From Tilletiaria anomala UBC 951 (lineage: Eukaryota; Basidiomycota; Exobasidiomycetes; Georgefischeriales; Tilletiariaceae): a stretch of DNA of 64,000 bases. The DNA is taken from positions 1 to 64,000 of the forward strand of contig NW_013546993.1 in NCBI RefSeq assembly GCF_000711695.1, in the 5' to 3' direction. A model generated the notes under the pieces. The model worked only from the letters and a program-made list of their open reading frames with translations, searched no databases and had not been told where the DNA came from. Positions 48,484-59,100 of the stretch are shown piece after piece (positions within the stretch are counted from its first letter, which is position 1; each line of letters starts with the position of its first letter). A program made the translations under genes and the position numbers.

Positions 48484-49075
48484 CTGATAACTTTACATCG
48501 CTGCGCCGATCACATTGACTAGACAGGCAAAATTTGTTTGGACGCCGGGAGAGTCGGGTTCCGGGTTCCGAGTGTATGTTTTAATGAACCAACCCTACTT
48601 GGGCTCCCTTTCGGCATTTTGACCTCACTCCGACCTCTCTACATGTCTCCAATCTTCTCCGAGCTCCGCGCCAGCGGCTTGGCAAACCCAGACTCCAAAC
48701 TCGGCCTCTCTTCACTAAAAGGCATCAGCTGCGCACCCTCATCTCTCCTCCGCGATTCGAGCATGCAAATGGCGAACCCAGAGGGTACCTCAACCCCTTG
48801 CTTTAGGGCTGCAGAACTCGCTCGCATACGGTATCCGACACACGAGGCCAAGGTCGACAACCACCGCGACGAGGTGGACGCGTCCGCAACTGAAGCGGTT
48901 GTCTCGCACGGACTCAGAGCGAATCCGCTTACGGGTCAATTCTTGACCGTCCTTCTCCCTGATACGTGAATTGGCGTCGTGGCTCTGCATTCGAATCGTC
49001 TCCATACAGGCTGTAGCCAAATGGTGATACAGTCAAGTCTTTGCTTTGGTCTACTGAAAAAGCTCAAACTCAGAC
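48484..49075. promoter_or_regulatory. Divergent region MDN1 / G-patch gene
   Basis: This roughly 600-nt region separates two divergent genes and should hold both promoters and the missing first exon of MDN1. One candidate start is the minus-strand ATG at 48617, reading MPKGSPSR before a weak GTTGGT donor, but I do not trust it. A 143-codon plus-strand frame (48538-48969; first internal ATG in good register at 48643) has no recognised domain. It may be a small gene, a leader or chance. Confidence 0.4.
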
Positions 49076-52000
49076 ATGAGCTACACACAGTATAGCCTTG
49101 TGCCTTCGCCGGCGTCAAGCAGCTCTCACCCCCCTCCGCCGCGCCAACTTCATCAGAATGATCCATACTACTCGCAGCCGGCCCACAGCGCCTACGGCGC
49201 CGGCTGTGCTTCAGCCCTAGCTTATAGTTCAACTCAAGGACAGGCTCCTGCGCAAGAAGAAGGGTTCTATGGCTACCGTGGTCAATATAGTAACCCGCAC
49301 CAATCACCGCCGCCTCCCAGCCATACACACCCAGCACCGCATCCCACACCAGTTCCCTGCCCGTATCCTGTCCGTTCTCTCGCCGCTTATCATCTTCCTA
49401 TCCGGTTATCGTTACTGACTAAAGGGTGTTAATATTTACTTTTCGCTTTGACAGAATACTTCACCATATCAACTCAATCCAGGCCAAGATCCCAACATAG
49501 TCCGTTCGCTAGTTGTTTCATATACATAGACCGGCCGAACTTACGCTCCATGACCTTCTCCTCCCACTCTGCCCAACGCCGGGTGCTTTGCTCCTACACA
49601 GAGATCTCACACCCGACCTGGGTACAGTGTACCGGCCCCTATTTATGCGCCACCAGGTCCTGAAGGACCAAGTGCCCAGCCGTACGGCGGCTATCAAGGC
49701 TTGCCGGCTCCAACTGTCACGCCCACGCAGCAAGGCGCTTATCTACATCATGCACACTGGCGTCCACCGAATCCGGCTGCAAGTCTTCCGGGTGCTCCTG
49801 CAGCTCCTGTCCCATTTGACCCCAGCAGGCCTCCCCCAGGCTATCCCACCAAAGGCGCTCCCTCTGTCCCAAACGGCGCTTCCCCTCACTACAACCATCC
49901 TCCACGGACATACGGCCCTCCACAACAGTATGCTCATGTACCAGGCTCGGGCGCTGCAGCCGCTCCTTACCAATACGCTCACGGACACCAAGCGCCGACG
50001 ATCAGTAATCCATCGCCTGTTGCACGCGCCCAGCCTGGCTCATGTGGTTCAGTCCCGCCGATTCATTATCACTCTCATACCTATGCTGCACTTTCGGCTG
50101 CACAGGGAGCCCCTCACAGCTCGCCGCTGCCCCTGTCTCCACCCTTCCCCAATATCGGTCCGCCGCGAGCTCCAGTACCGGAAGACACGCGGCGCGACGG
50201 CAATGAGGACGACCGGTTGTGGGATACGCGAAAAGATCCATATCGAAGCGACTCTCGCAATTTCGATCGTGAACAGCGGCGGTTGAGGTCAGACAGCAGG
50301 GATGTTGATCGGGAAAGAGAAATGGACAGAGGGATGGATCGTGATCGTGATGTGCGCGACTCGTATTCAAGAGAATGGGAAGAATACGAGCGTGCAGAAA
50401 GGCTTCGTGATCGCGATCATCGCGAGCGATACGACAGAATTGGTGGCAGTGGCGTGGATCGCGGTGTCTACTACGATCGCGCATCTTATGGCCATGATGG
50501 TGACAGAGATCGAAGGTACGAGGCGAGGCGACATGCATCAGGCTCTTCGATCGCTTATGACACCTACCGTCAAGGCGATCGCCAGGGTAGCGGACATGGT
50601 CCTCCACCCAGCTCGAGTCCCTCCGGCTCTAGCCGTGTGCGCGAAGACCGGCCCTCACCCCGCCCCGAAGCTCAACGTGGCTTTTCCACGGCGCCATCAT
50701 CCAGTGTGCCCCCACCTCATTATCCAGCTTCTATCTCGGCTGGTGCACTGGTAACGTCACCATCGAAAGATTTTGCAGCCAGCTCTCCCTCGACACGCGA
50801 TGATCATGTTTACCAAGGTCAGCTCCACACCCGTGCGGGCGAGTCTCTTCACTCTGCGGAGGGGACGGCAGCATCGGTCGCACCTAGCGCTGCTCCGCAC
50901 TTGGAGTCTCCTAACAGAATGGACGACAAACACGTAGAGCTGAGGGCCCGGATCATTTCTTCGCTGAAGGAAAATGGCTCAACAGAGACTGAAAATCAAA
51001 GTTTAGTGCGGGGGCGTGATCCGTCCGAAGAGAAGAGAGGCGCACACGAAGCTTTCGGAGCGGATGATCCGCCAGGAAGTGGCGTAGCATCTCAATGGGA
51101 TGGCTCCAGTGCGACTGCTCCCGAACCGAAGAAGCTCAAGCTGCAATTGAGTGACGGCGTGACGAAAGCAATCAAGACAGACGGCCAAGGGTTAGCAGCA
51201 CAAGCGGCCCAGCTTGCGGCCTTTGATCTGGAAGAAGGGGAAGACTCGGGCGATCGCCGCCAAAGGGTGTTGCAAGATGCCAACAAGCTTCTCTCATCAG
51301 CTTCAGGCACACTCCCTCTACCCACCAGAGACTCGTCTCGCACTGACCAGTCTCAGCCTCCTGCTCTTGTAACGGGATATTTGGAGAAGGACGGGCGGCT
51401 TGAACGTGCTCGCAAGGTTCCGCCGATATCGGGCAGCAAGAAGGTCGCAAGCAATATATCGAAATGGACGACGAGACAGGGTGAATTGCACGCAGCTATC
51501 GATCATCAGACGGCGGCCGAGCTCTCTATGAAGGACGCAAAGTCGGAGCCTCCCGTATCTGCAGATAGTGCCATCAGAGTGCCACTCGGTGCCAGCGATG
51601 CCCCGGTCGATTCCAGCGTTATCTCGATCCGACCGAATGACGACTCAGTGTGCGAGCAGGAGGGCACGCAAGATTTATTCATCCCGGATAGGGACTACGA
51701 CTTCACGCTGCTAGAGCCTCTCATCGCTTGCATGCTGTGCAACCGAGCTTTCAAAAAACCTGAGACACTTGAGCGACATCTGAAAGAGTCCGTGCTGCAC
51801 AAGACTGAACTGGAGAAGGAAGAGTCGCGCAGGGATGGCTACGCCCGCAAGCAAGAGAAGATCGCGCTTTTCTCTAAAGAAACTGGGTTGAGCAAGGGCT
51901 TTATACCTCTCGGCTCGAGCAATGGCGATACAAGCATCATTAACAACGGTGTCGGCGGCGATGGGCAGCCCAAGTACCGCGATCGCGCGTCGGAACGCCG

Positions 52001-52346
52001 TGCAGTCTTTGGCGCAGATACGCCGAGCGATGCAAAAGATGCGAGTAAGAAGACCTTTGAGGGTCCTGCGGCTCCTGCGTCCGAGCCGAGTCGTGATTTA
52101 GCGAAGGAAGGCATCGACACCGAATCGAACAAAGGCGCACATATCTTAAGCCTGATGGGTTGGAAAAAGGACCAGGGCTTGGGCGCCGAGGGCGAGGGCA
52201 GAGTCGCTCCTGTTGAGACCATGCTGTATAACGATCGGGCGGGGCTGGGCAGCACCAAACCTAAAGATGCGACGGACGCGGCTTCTTTGGCCGGCAAGAG
52301 CTGGCAAGAAGTTTTGTCAGACAGGGCAAGAGAGATACTCAAGTGA
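49076..52346 (+). CDS. C2H2 zinc-finger / G-patch RNA-binding protein (RBM5/10-like C-terminus)
   Basis: Three exons, 49076..49369, 49455..49499 and 49602..52346, give 1027 aa in one frame. Both donors are the unusual GTCCGT. Residues 1-250 are Pro/Tyr/Gly/Gln-rich. A segment around 275-370 is dense in Arg/Asp/Glu (RD/RE-like), as in splicing factors. A C2H2 finger starts near residue 823 (CMLC...ERHLKESVLH). The block KYRDRASERR follows, a hallmark of the RBM5/RBM6/RBM10 group, and a G-patch runs from about 956 (GAHILSLMGWKKDQGLG). G-patch proteins activate DEAH-box helicases. The architecture suggests a spliceosome-associated factor in the nucleus. No RRM or OCRE repeat could be recognised, so it is not a full RBM5/10 orthologue by domain content. 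Confidence 0.85.
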
Positions 52347-52928
52347 TGATCTGATTCCCTTGTGCGGCAGCCTTGCTATGAAGCTGATTACATACATTGC
52401 CCATAAGCATAACTGCAGAACTCCATATTTTCAATCTTGTGCGTGTGTTGTGAAGTGATAGACATTCTAAGTATGTCCTCGCCACGCTTGGCGATCTGAA
52501 GCCAAAGTGTGACCACAATCACTCGCTGCATAGCCCCGGTACAGCAGCAAGCAGTGTCAAACGTTTGCATTTGCATGCAGAAGGACAATACTGGTAGTCC
52601 TCGCAAGCCGAAGGACATTGGCTTTTGCCCTGCGGCGTACCATAAGTCTGCCTGCGACGGCCATGAGGCTGTTTATGGTACACTTGACCGAGCCTCTCCT
52701 TTGCGTCAAGATGTGAACGGGACATCCAAAATTGAAGATCGAATGTTGCATGGCGCTAGGCCAACGTCCAAGCAATGAGAAACCGTGATCGAAAATAAAT
52801 TCTTGCTAGTGCGCCTGGTTGTGGTGCAAAGTGTGGCTCACAGCGCAGAGCCTAGAACATATTTGTCTGTTCAAGGACAAGGCCAAGGGTTGGAGGGCCA
52901 CGATAGTTCTTCATTAAGTTTGAACATG
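52347..52928. other. Convergent intergenic region
   Basis: About 580 nt between the G-patch gene and the small minus-strand gene. Short frames exist on both strands without domains. Nothing else was seen. Confidence 0.45.
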
Positions 52929-53363
52929 TCAAGCATCGGTTTCCTCTTGTTCACCCGCCTCCTCCTCTTCGTCAGAGGCGTCTCCGCTCGCCTTTACTAA
53001 GGCGGAAGCTCCTGCTGCGGAGGCTGTTCGTTGCACTTTTAGCTTTTCTTCTTCTTTGCCAATCAAGTCTTTCCACTGCGTCGTTATGGCATTAAGGGCT
53101 TGTCTGGCTTCATCGATCGCATCTGCGACATCAGACAGTCCTGCCGATCGAGCGGGGAAGGTTGCAGTCGAATGGGTGGGGAGCTTGGCGCCGGTGGGGC
53201 CGACAGGTCCGTCGAATTCTTGCGGCAGTTGGATCGCCCACTCGGCGGTGATTGCTGGCATCTTGGCATCGATTCCAAGATCCAATACGGCTTGGCAACC
53301 TGCGAAAACGAGTTGAGAAGCGGCGATGGTTGGGAGAAGAACCGAAGAGATTGAGCTCTCCAT
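52929..53363 (-). CDS. Small acidic-tailed protein of unknown function
   Basis: From the first ATG (53363) the frame encodes 144 aa. It stays open upstream for roughly 50 further codons without another ATG, so an upstream exon with the true start is possible. The N-terminal ~75 residues are mixed hydrophobic (LLPTIAASQLVFAGC, then IDAKMPAITAEW). A helical segment follows (DEARQALNAITTQWKDLIGKEEEKLK), then Ala/Ser spacers and a Glu-rich tail. There is no signal peptide or membrane span that I would assert. I do not recognise the family. It is divergent from OST3, with fewer than 300 nt between the ATGs, so a shared promoter region is likely. Confidence 0.55.
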   Translation of the reverse strand: MESSISSVLLPTIAASQLVFAGCQAVLDLGIDAKMPAITAEWAIQLPQEFDGPVGPTGAKLPTHSTATFPARSAGLSDVADAIDEARQALNAITTQWKDLIGKEEEKLKVQRTASAAGASALVKASGDASDEEEEAGEQEETDA

Positions 53364-53642
53364 GACGCCTGGTTCTCCGAAGTTGAGAGGCCTGAGCGAG
53401 AGGAAAGGGAGTCCCGCAAGCACTGTCGCACGAGCCACGCCCAGAGAGGTTGCCGCCTTGCAACTTTGTCTGCCCTGCCTCTCGAACCTTGAGCCGTCAG
53501 CAGTTACTGTAGATTCGTCGACTCAAGAGGATGTTATTCTTCCATTCAGCTTCTAATTAGCTATACATAAACTCTACCACCTCTTCTTGCGTCAAGTTAG
53601 CCAGTGACGCTGCACAGAGAAGGGAATTCAGGCCGTGACACG

Positions 53643-54797
53643 ATGATAGTGGCGCGAAACATCTGCCGGGCCTCCATGGCACTCTGCTTTGCTCTGCTAC
53701 TCGTCCTGGCGACGCAAGTCAACACCAAGGCCAATGCTGCACAAGGCCGACAAGCCAAATTTGCCTCGCTAGCCTCAAAATCGGGCGGGCACCTCAATCT
53801 TGATGCGGCCCTGTACAATGAAATCACCATGGCGCCGAGGAATTACTCGGTAACGACGCTGATGACGGCTTTGGCCTCACAGTTTGGCTGCGAACCGTGC
53901 CAGAAGTTCCAACCAGAGTACGAGGCCCTCGCGCGGGGATGGGCAAAGAAGCGTGACAACAGCCATTTCTTCGCAACACTTGACTTCACGAAAGGGAAAG
54001 AAATCTTCAAACAGGTACGTACGTTCGCCTCGGATCGCTTCGATTTTGGAGATGTTGAGGTGTCTGTACGTTTGCTACCTTTGCAGATGAGCTTGCAACA
54101 TGCCCCTGCACTGCTCTATTTCCCGCCCACCACAGGGCCACGGGCTTCAAGCGATCCCTCTCCAATTACCTACGACTTCAACCGCGCTGGATTTGAAGCT
54201 GAAGATCTTGCAGCCTGGCTTACAAAGGATCAAGACTTCCCGATAGAGTATGTGAAGCCTTTTGCATGGTGGACATTTCTCACTTTTGCAACGGGTATCT
54301 GCTCTGCGGGTGCGCTCGTCGTTTTTGTCGCCCCCAAAATGGGCGGCCTCATATCGGGCACCAAGCTCGTCTGGGAGTTGGTCACCCTTGGCACAGTTAT
54401 CGTCATGTGCTCCGGATACATGTGGAACCACATTCGCGGAGCGCCGTATAACGGTATCGGAAGCGGTGGCAGAATCGAGTACTTTGCTGGTGGCTTCCAA
54501 AATCAATTCGTGGCCGAGACGCACATTGTTTCCTCCATTTGTAAGTGCTCAGCCGACCCTGTGGGACAATCAATTCCCTTGCTGATCAGGTCTTGCAACG
54601 AATCCCTGCATTACGCAGATGCATTGTTAGCCTTCTCAATGATAGCACTTATCATTTTTGTGCCGAATCAGCGGGATCCCGTAAGACAGCGTGCCGGCGT
54701 TTATGTATGGTCAGTGGTCTTTTTGGGCACGTTCAGCTTGCTCTTTGCCATCTTCCGCACCAAAAATCCCAGCTATCCCTTTAGGCTGTTCCTGTAG
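53643..54797 (+). CDS. OST3: Oligosaccharyltransferase subunit Ost3/Ost6
   Basis: The continuous frame from 53643 reaches the stop, but two in-frame introns are predicted, at 54015..54086 (72 nt) and 54541..54618 (78 nt). Splicing gives exons 53643..54014, 54087..54540 and 54619..54797 and 334 aa, the family length. A signal peptide (about residues 1-32) is followed by a lumenal thioredoxin-like domain with the redox motif CEPC (83-86). Four transmembrane helices come next. This is the Ost3/Ost6 (TUSC3/MAGT1) plan: the subunit forms transient mixed disulfides with substrates and links the oligosaccharyltransferase to the translocon to aid N-glycosylation. Splicing intron 1 rebuilds FKQ-MSLQHAPALLYFPP, and splicing intron 2 rebuilds a smooth helix HIVSSI-YALLAFSMIAL. 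Ost3 versus Ost6 cannot be decided from sequence alone. Confidence 0.92.
   Translation: MIVARNICRASMALCFALLLVLATQVNTKANAAQGRQAKFASLASKSGGHLNLDAALYNEITMAPRNYSVTTLMTALASQFGCEPCQKFQPEYEALARGWAKKRDNSHFFATLDFTKGKEIFKQVRTFASDRFDFGDVEVSVRLLPLQMSLQHAPALLYFPPTTGPRASSDPSPITYDFNRAGFEAEDLAAWLTKDQDFPIEYVKPFAWWTFLTFATGICSAGALVVFVAPKMGGLISGTKLVWELVTLGTVIVMCSGYMWNHIRGAPYNGIGSGGRIEYFAGGFQNQFVAETHIVSSICKCSADPVGQSIPLLIRSCNESLHYADALLAFSMIALIIFVPNQRDPVRQRAGVYVWSVVFLGTFSLLFAIFRTKNPSYPFRLFL
54015..54086 (+). other. Predicted stopless 72-nt intron 1 of OST3
   Basis: It begins GTACGT and ends TTTGCAG, is 24 codons long and has no in-frame stop. Removing it restores the conserved thioredoxin-domain segment. Retained, it would insert a charged stretch not expected in this family. 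Confidence 0.8.
54541..54618 (+). other. Predicted stopless 78-nt intron 2 of OST3
   Basis: It begins GTAAGT, holds a GCTGATC branch candidate and ends TACGCAG. It is 26 codons long and stop-free in frame. Its removal (phase 1) joins two halves of a transmembrane helix. Confidence 0.8.
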
Positions 54798-55083
54798 AGA
54801 AGTAATCAACGCACCATACCACATCACCAAGGTCTGCATAGACAGTGACTTACATGGTGGTTGTCCACGAGTCACTCTGACTTTCATGCGAACGCATTTG
54901 CATTGCTTTGTGCAAGAACGCGGCTTGCTCGCTGAATAGGCGACGTGAATGTGGGCGCCAACGTCTTTCGCACGGATAGAAGCAAAGCCAAAAACGAAGG
55001 CCCTCGCATGCTCGCATACAAATACACTGGTGCAATATGATACAGATGGATGCTTAAGTGGTGGCAAATTGTACCTGCGTTTA

Positions 55084-55582
55084 TCAAACCAGCCGCATCT
55101 TTAGTGCCTCAGGATTCGAAAACGATGCTTTGATGGAGGCTGGGGCGATGAGACGTCGAGTTGGCAGTCGCTGGCCGTTCGGGAGTTCATGATCCAAGGG
55201 CAATGCTGCCAAAGCCTCTGTTAAAGTGCCAAATGGTAGTCCGGCTTCTTCTGCTTGGGCTGAAGATGTCGATGACGTCAAACCGCTTTTCGCAGCCTTG
55301 CCTTCTAAACGCTGCCGCCGCAGTTCTGCCAGCTCTGATTTCAAGTCTTTCTCATTTCGAGGAGGCTTCTGCGATCGTTTAAAGGGTCGAGAGCCTGGTC
55401 AGGCGAATGCGGAAAATCTCAATTTCTTCCCTGCACGATGAACACGTACGTATAGATTCTTCTCTTTTGGCCAAAAGGTATCACGGATCTGAAGGTGGGA
55501 CAGCACGAGTTAGTAACCGGTCGCTTACCAATGGCGCGTCCGAGCTTCGCAACGGACCGGAAGGACGTTCTTGTGATACCAT
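55084..55582 (-). CDS. Small three-exon gene, unknown 125-aa protein
   Basis: I propose minus-strand exons 55582..55529, 55488..55450 and 55368..55084, totalling 125 aa plus stop. The first intron is only 40 nt but has GTAAGC, a perfect TACTAAC branch site and TTCAG. The second is 81 nt with GTACGT and CGCAG. Both junctions are in phase 0. The protein reads RDTFWPKEKNLY at the end of exon 2. A charged, probably helical stretch follows (KSELAELRRQRLEGKAAK), then a Ser/Ala linker and a conserved-looking end (LPNGQRLPTRRLIAP...). No signal peptide or membrane span is evident. I do not recognise the family; its size and charge would suit a small nuclear or mitochondrial assembly factor, but that is a guess. 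It is divergent from LTN1. Confidence 0.6.
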
Positions 55583-56132
55583 TCAGGATCACCATAGTGA
55601 ACCATGACCGCAAGAGGGAAGAAAAGATACCTGCAATTGCCGGAAAGAGTTGAGCCGTCAGTGAGTCCGCCGAGGCGCATACGACCTCTGAAAGAGCTCA
55701 CAATCCAAACTTGAAGAGCTCGAGATTCGGGCCAGCCATCCTGGCTCTTTCTCCTTGGTTCTTTTTCGACAACTTAAGCTGCAGTCCAATAATCTGCCTT
55801 CACCGCTCCTTCTCTTCCCTTCACTGGCCTTCTCACAGCATGCCCATTTGATGGCCAGCCGCGATTCGTGAATCACCTCAGTGGTTGTGTGAGCATAAGG
55901 GCGGCAGGCTGCAAAAAAAGAAATCATGCAGATTACGTAATGCGAAGTTGCTTAGAAACATTAACGCCTCAGGTGCGTCATAGAGAGGGATCGACTCGTG
56001 ATCATGACTTCGAGCTTGTGTTGCTTCTTTTCCCTCGATGGTGCATGGTGTCCAGCGTCCAGGTCTCAAGGTCTGACACTGTAATCACCAAGAGAAACCT
56101 GACTGCGTATACTACGCAGTAAAATATCCAGG
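55583..56132. promoter_or_regulatory. Divergent region, small unknown gene / LTN1
   Basis: About 550 nt that should hold both promoters. I see no defined operator or TATA box. Open frames inside are short and unsupported. Confidence 0.45.
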
Positions 56133-59100
56133 ATGGGGAAAGGAGCAAAGGGAAAGTCTTCGGCATCGTCCGCAACGCGCAAGAAGCAGGCGGTGAAGGT
56201 GGCGAAGAAGTCAGGCGATGCAGTTGTCGCAGGCCAGCCGCCTCAACGAGGACAAAAGAAGGACAAGTCCAAGAAAAAGGAGCTAAAGAAGAAAGTCTAT
56301 ATTCCTCCTCCTAAGCCGCCACAAGGTTTGCCGGATCCTTTAGACACTCTGGGTCTGGCCAGCCAGCTGCCTGGCGACCTGGTCGTGCTCCTCAGGAAAG
56401 CGGGCAAGAAGGATGTTATCACACGACAACGCGCACTTGAGGGACTGTTTGCTTGGTCTCAAGACACCATTTCACTCTCCGAAGTTGGGGACTCTGCAGA
56501 AGCTGCAGAGAAAGAATCCGCGCTGATCCTCGCGCTTCCATGCTGGGTGGGCCCGAGTTCACACTTCGTCCCGCGCACCGTTGCTGACACAAATGTGCCT
56601 TGGGCTGAATTTAGACGCACCTTTTTCCACGCTTGGCAGCCTCCCCAACAAGAAGGCTGAGGCTATTAACGGCTCAAATTCATCGCTTGCTCACGACATC
56701 GAGCTTGACCCGGGCAGAGATCCTCGAGTCCCCGCACTTTGTCGAGACGTTGCTTGGCCCATGGGCACTTCTGGCATGGGACACAGATTCTCAGGTTGCA
56801 CGAGTAGCCAAAGAATCATGGCTTGATTGCACCTACTGGCTAAATTTCAGCTCCTCTTCTGCGCTCGGTTCATCAGTCAGCACAGTTGGAATCAACATGA
56901 CTGAGAAAGAGTCAGCACTCATCTCACACATCTCACAGGCGATCACGTCACCAATAAACATTCTCCAAACTCACAGTGATCCAGCATTGACACAAACCAG
57001 TGGCGTCAGCACAAGCGAGGCGGATCAAACTAGCGGTAGAACGGAGCTCAGGGATGCAAAGAATAGGGACGAGAATGTGGAGGAGACAGTAGTGACGACT
57101 CAAGCAAGACTCACTGCTGGTGCGCTCGGGTTTCTTGAATGGGCCATCTCCAGTGTCAAAACCTTTGGAGGTTCAAAAAGAACAGAGGAGCCTCCATCAG
57201 AGGACGAGAGAGACGGAGCGGAACTGTCCGAGGAGATGGAATACCTGCTCATGTCAGAACAGCTATGGTCTTGTTTTCAGCCGCCTCAGGTTGAGCGACA
57301 GTGGGAGACATTTTCCTTGACGGCCGAATACTTGGCTGCCAACTCTCCAGTAATCCGCGCTCGTGCATGGACTTTGATTGCAGCGTTGACCAAGCATCGC
57401 AACCGTCTGCTTACCGACCTGCTACACTCCGAAGGTCGAGGGGCCAGAATCCTTGGCTGCGCATGGCAGGAGCGTGATGTTATGGTTCACAAGGCCATGC
57501 TGGAGGCTGTTGCTCCGCTTCTCATCGCTCACCGGGACTTGTGGGAGAGGCACTCATCTCCTACAGTCAGTGACACAGCCGTAAAGGACGACGACGAAGA
57601 CGCAGATAGCGAGGAGGACAGCTCTGAAGGGCACGGCAGACAGACCAACACAGACAATCTGCGCTCTTCCTCCGTTTACAACGGCTTCTTGGATTGGCTC
57701 CGCTCTGCATGCGGCCAGTCACCCGCAATGGGGTTTCCAGCAGTCGTCGTGCTTACTTCAACCTTGCCTGACGCACACATTCAAGGGGAGTCAGCAGCGG
57801 AAAATTTGCGCCATCTTTTTTCCAGCTTTTATACGGCAGTCGGATCTCGCTCCCTCGATAGCAACCCCCCTGGTGCCCGCGCATTCTTCTCTGCGTTCTG
57901 CGAAACGGTCGTGTTTTTCGCAAAGAGGGTCTGTGAAAGGAACAAGCAAGGGTCACAGCTTGCCATGGAGCTCGTACGCTCGCAACTTGGTCAGGCTTGG
58001 CTGGAGCTGGTGTTGCACGGTGCTCTACCCTCGTCAGATGATAAAAGGAGCAGACTACTAGATGCTCGCGTCCGGGCGATTGGAGACGACCGCCTAGGTA
58101 GCGACATGGGCAAGGCGCTAGTCGCGCTGGCAAATGCACGAAATGGGGCCCTCCTTGAACAGTTCGCGCAGGTCATCGCTTCATCAATGGAACAAGTCAT
58201 GCATGCCGATGCACCTGATGTTCAGTTGACACTGCGAGCGCTCCGACGTGCTACCACAACTTTTGCTGCTGTTGCATCGACTGAGACTGGGAAGCCATAT
58301 ATCACTTCCATGATTCAACACTTGACCTCCAACTGCCAGGCTGTTCTAGACAACAATTCGGACGACCTAGACGCATGCACGATCGCTGTCGAGCTTTTGA
58401 CGAGCATTTTGAAGAAGCTACCCGCCGACCTCTTACGCTCGGAAAAAGTGTCAAATGCACTCGCAGCAGTAAGCACAATCTCACTGCCCTCTGGAGTACT
58501 CGCAGGCACCATTCCAGCAAATGCATTGGCCCGGTACTTGGCTGTCTACTTGCCGCTATGCTCCGATGCGGGGCAGCGACAACGAGTTTGGACTGAAGTC
58601 ATCTCAGCGGTCACGAAGTTACCGTCCCAGCAGCAGCAAGCTGATGTCTTGGTAGAGCTGTTCGCTCCGGCGCGAGAACTAGTGTCTTGTGGCTTGGCCA
58701 ACTCTGTTCACACCATTGACACTGTGGCTTTATCGTTTATGTCACGAATTTTCTCGTCTCCAATTTCGCCAACGTCCAGCATCGCAGTGGCACTCGAGCA
58801 ACTCATGTGCAATCCAGCTCCATTCATTGAACGCTCTACCAGCGAGGAGATGCTTGGTCTCCTTCTGACGAAGATCGAACATGACGGCCGCGATGTCGTC
58901 TCATGTGCGATACGAAACAGTGGAGGAGGACCCGAAGCAAGCCAATCGCTATCGTTATATCTGGAAATTATTCGTGCATACGTCCAAGACAAGCCAGAGG
59001 AGCGCATATATTCTCTCAGCAACTCGGAGGCTCTGTCAGGGTTTATTCCGGTCGTCTTTAGTCTGGCGTTCCTTTGCGCAGATACCAAAGGGCCTGAAAG

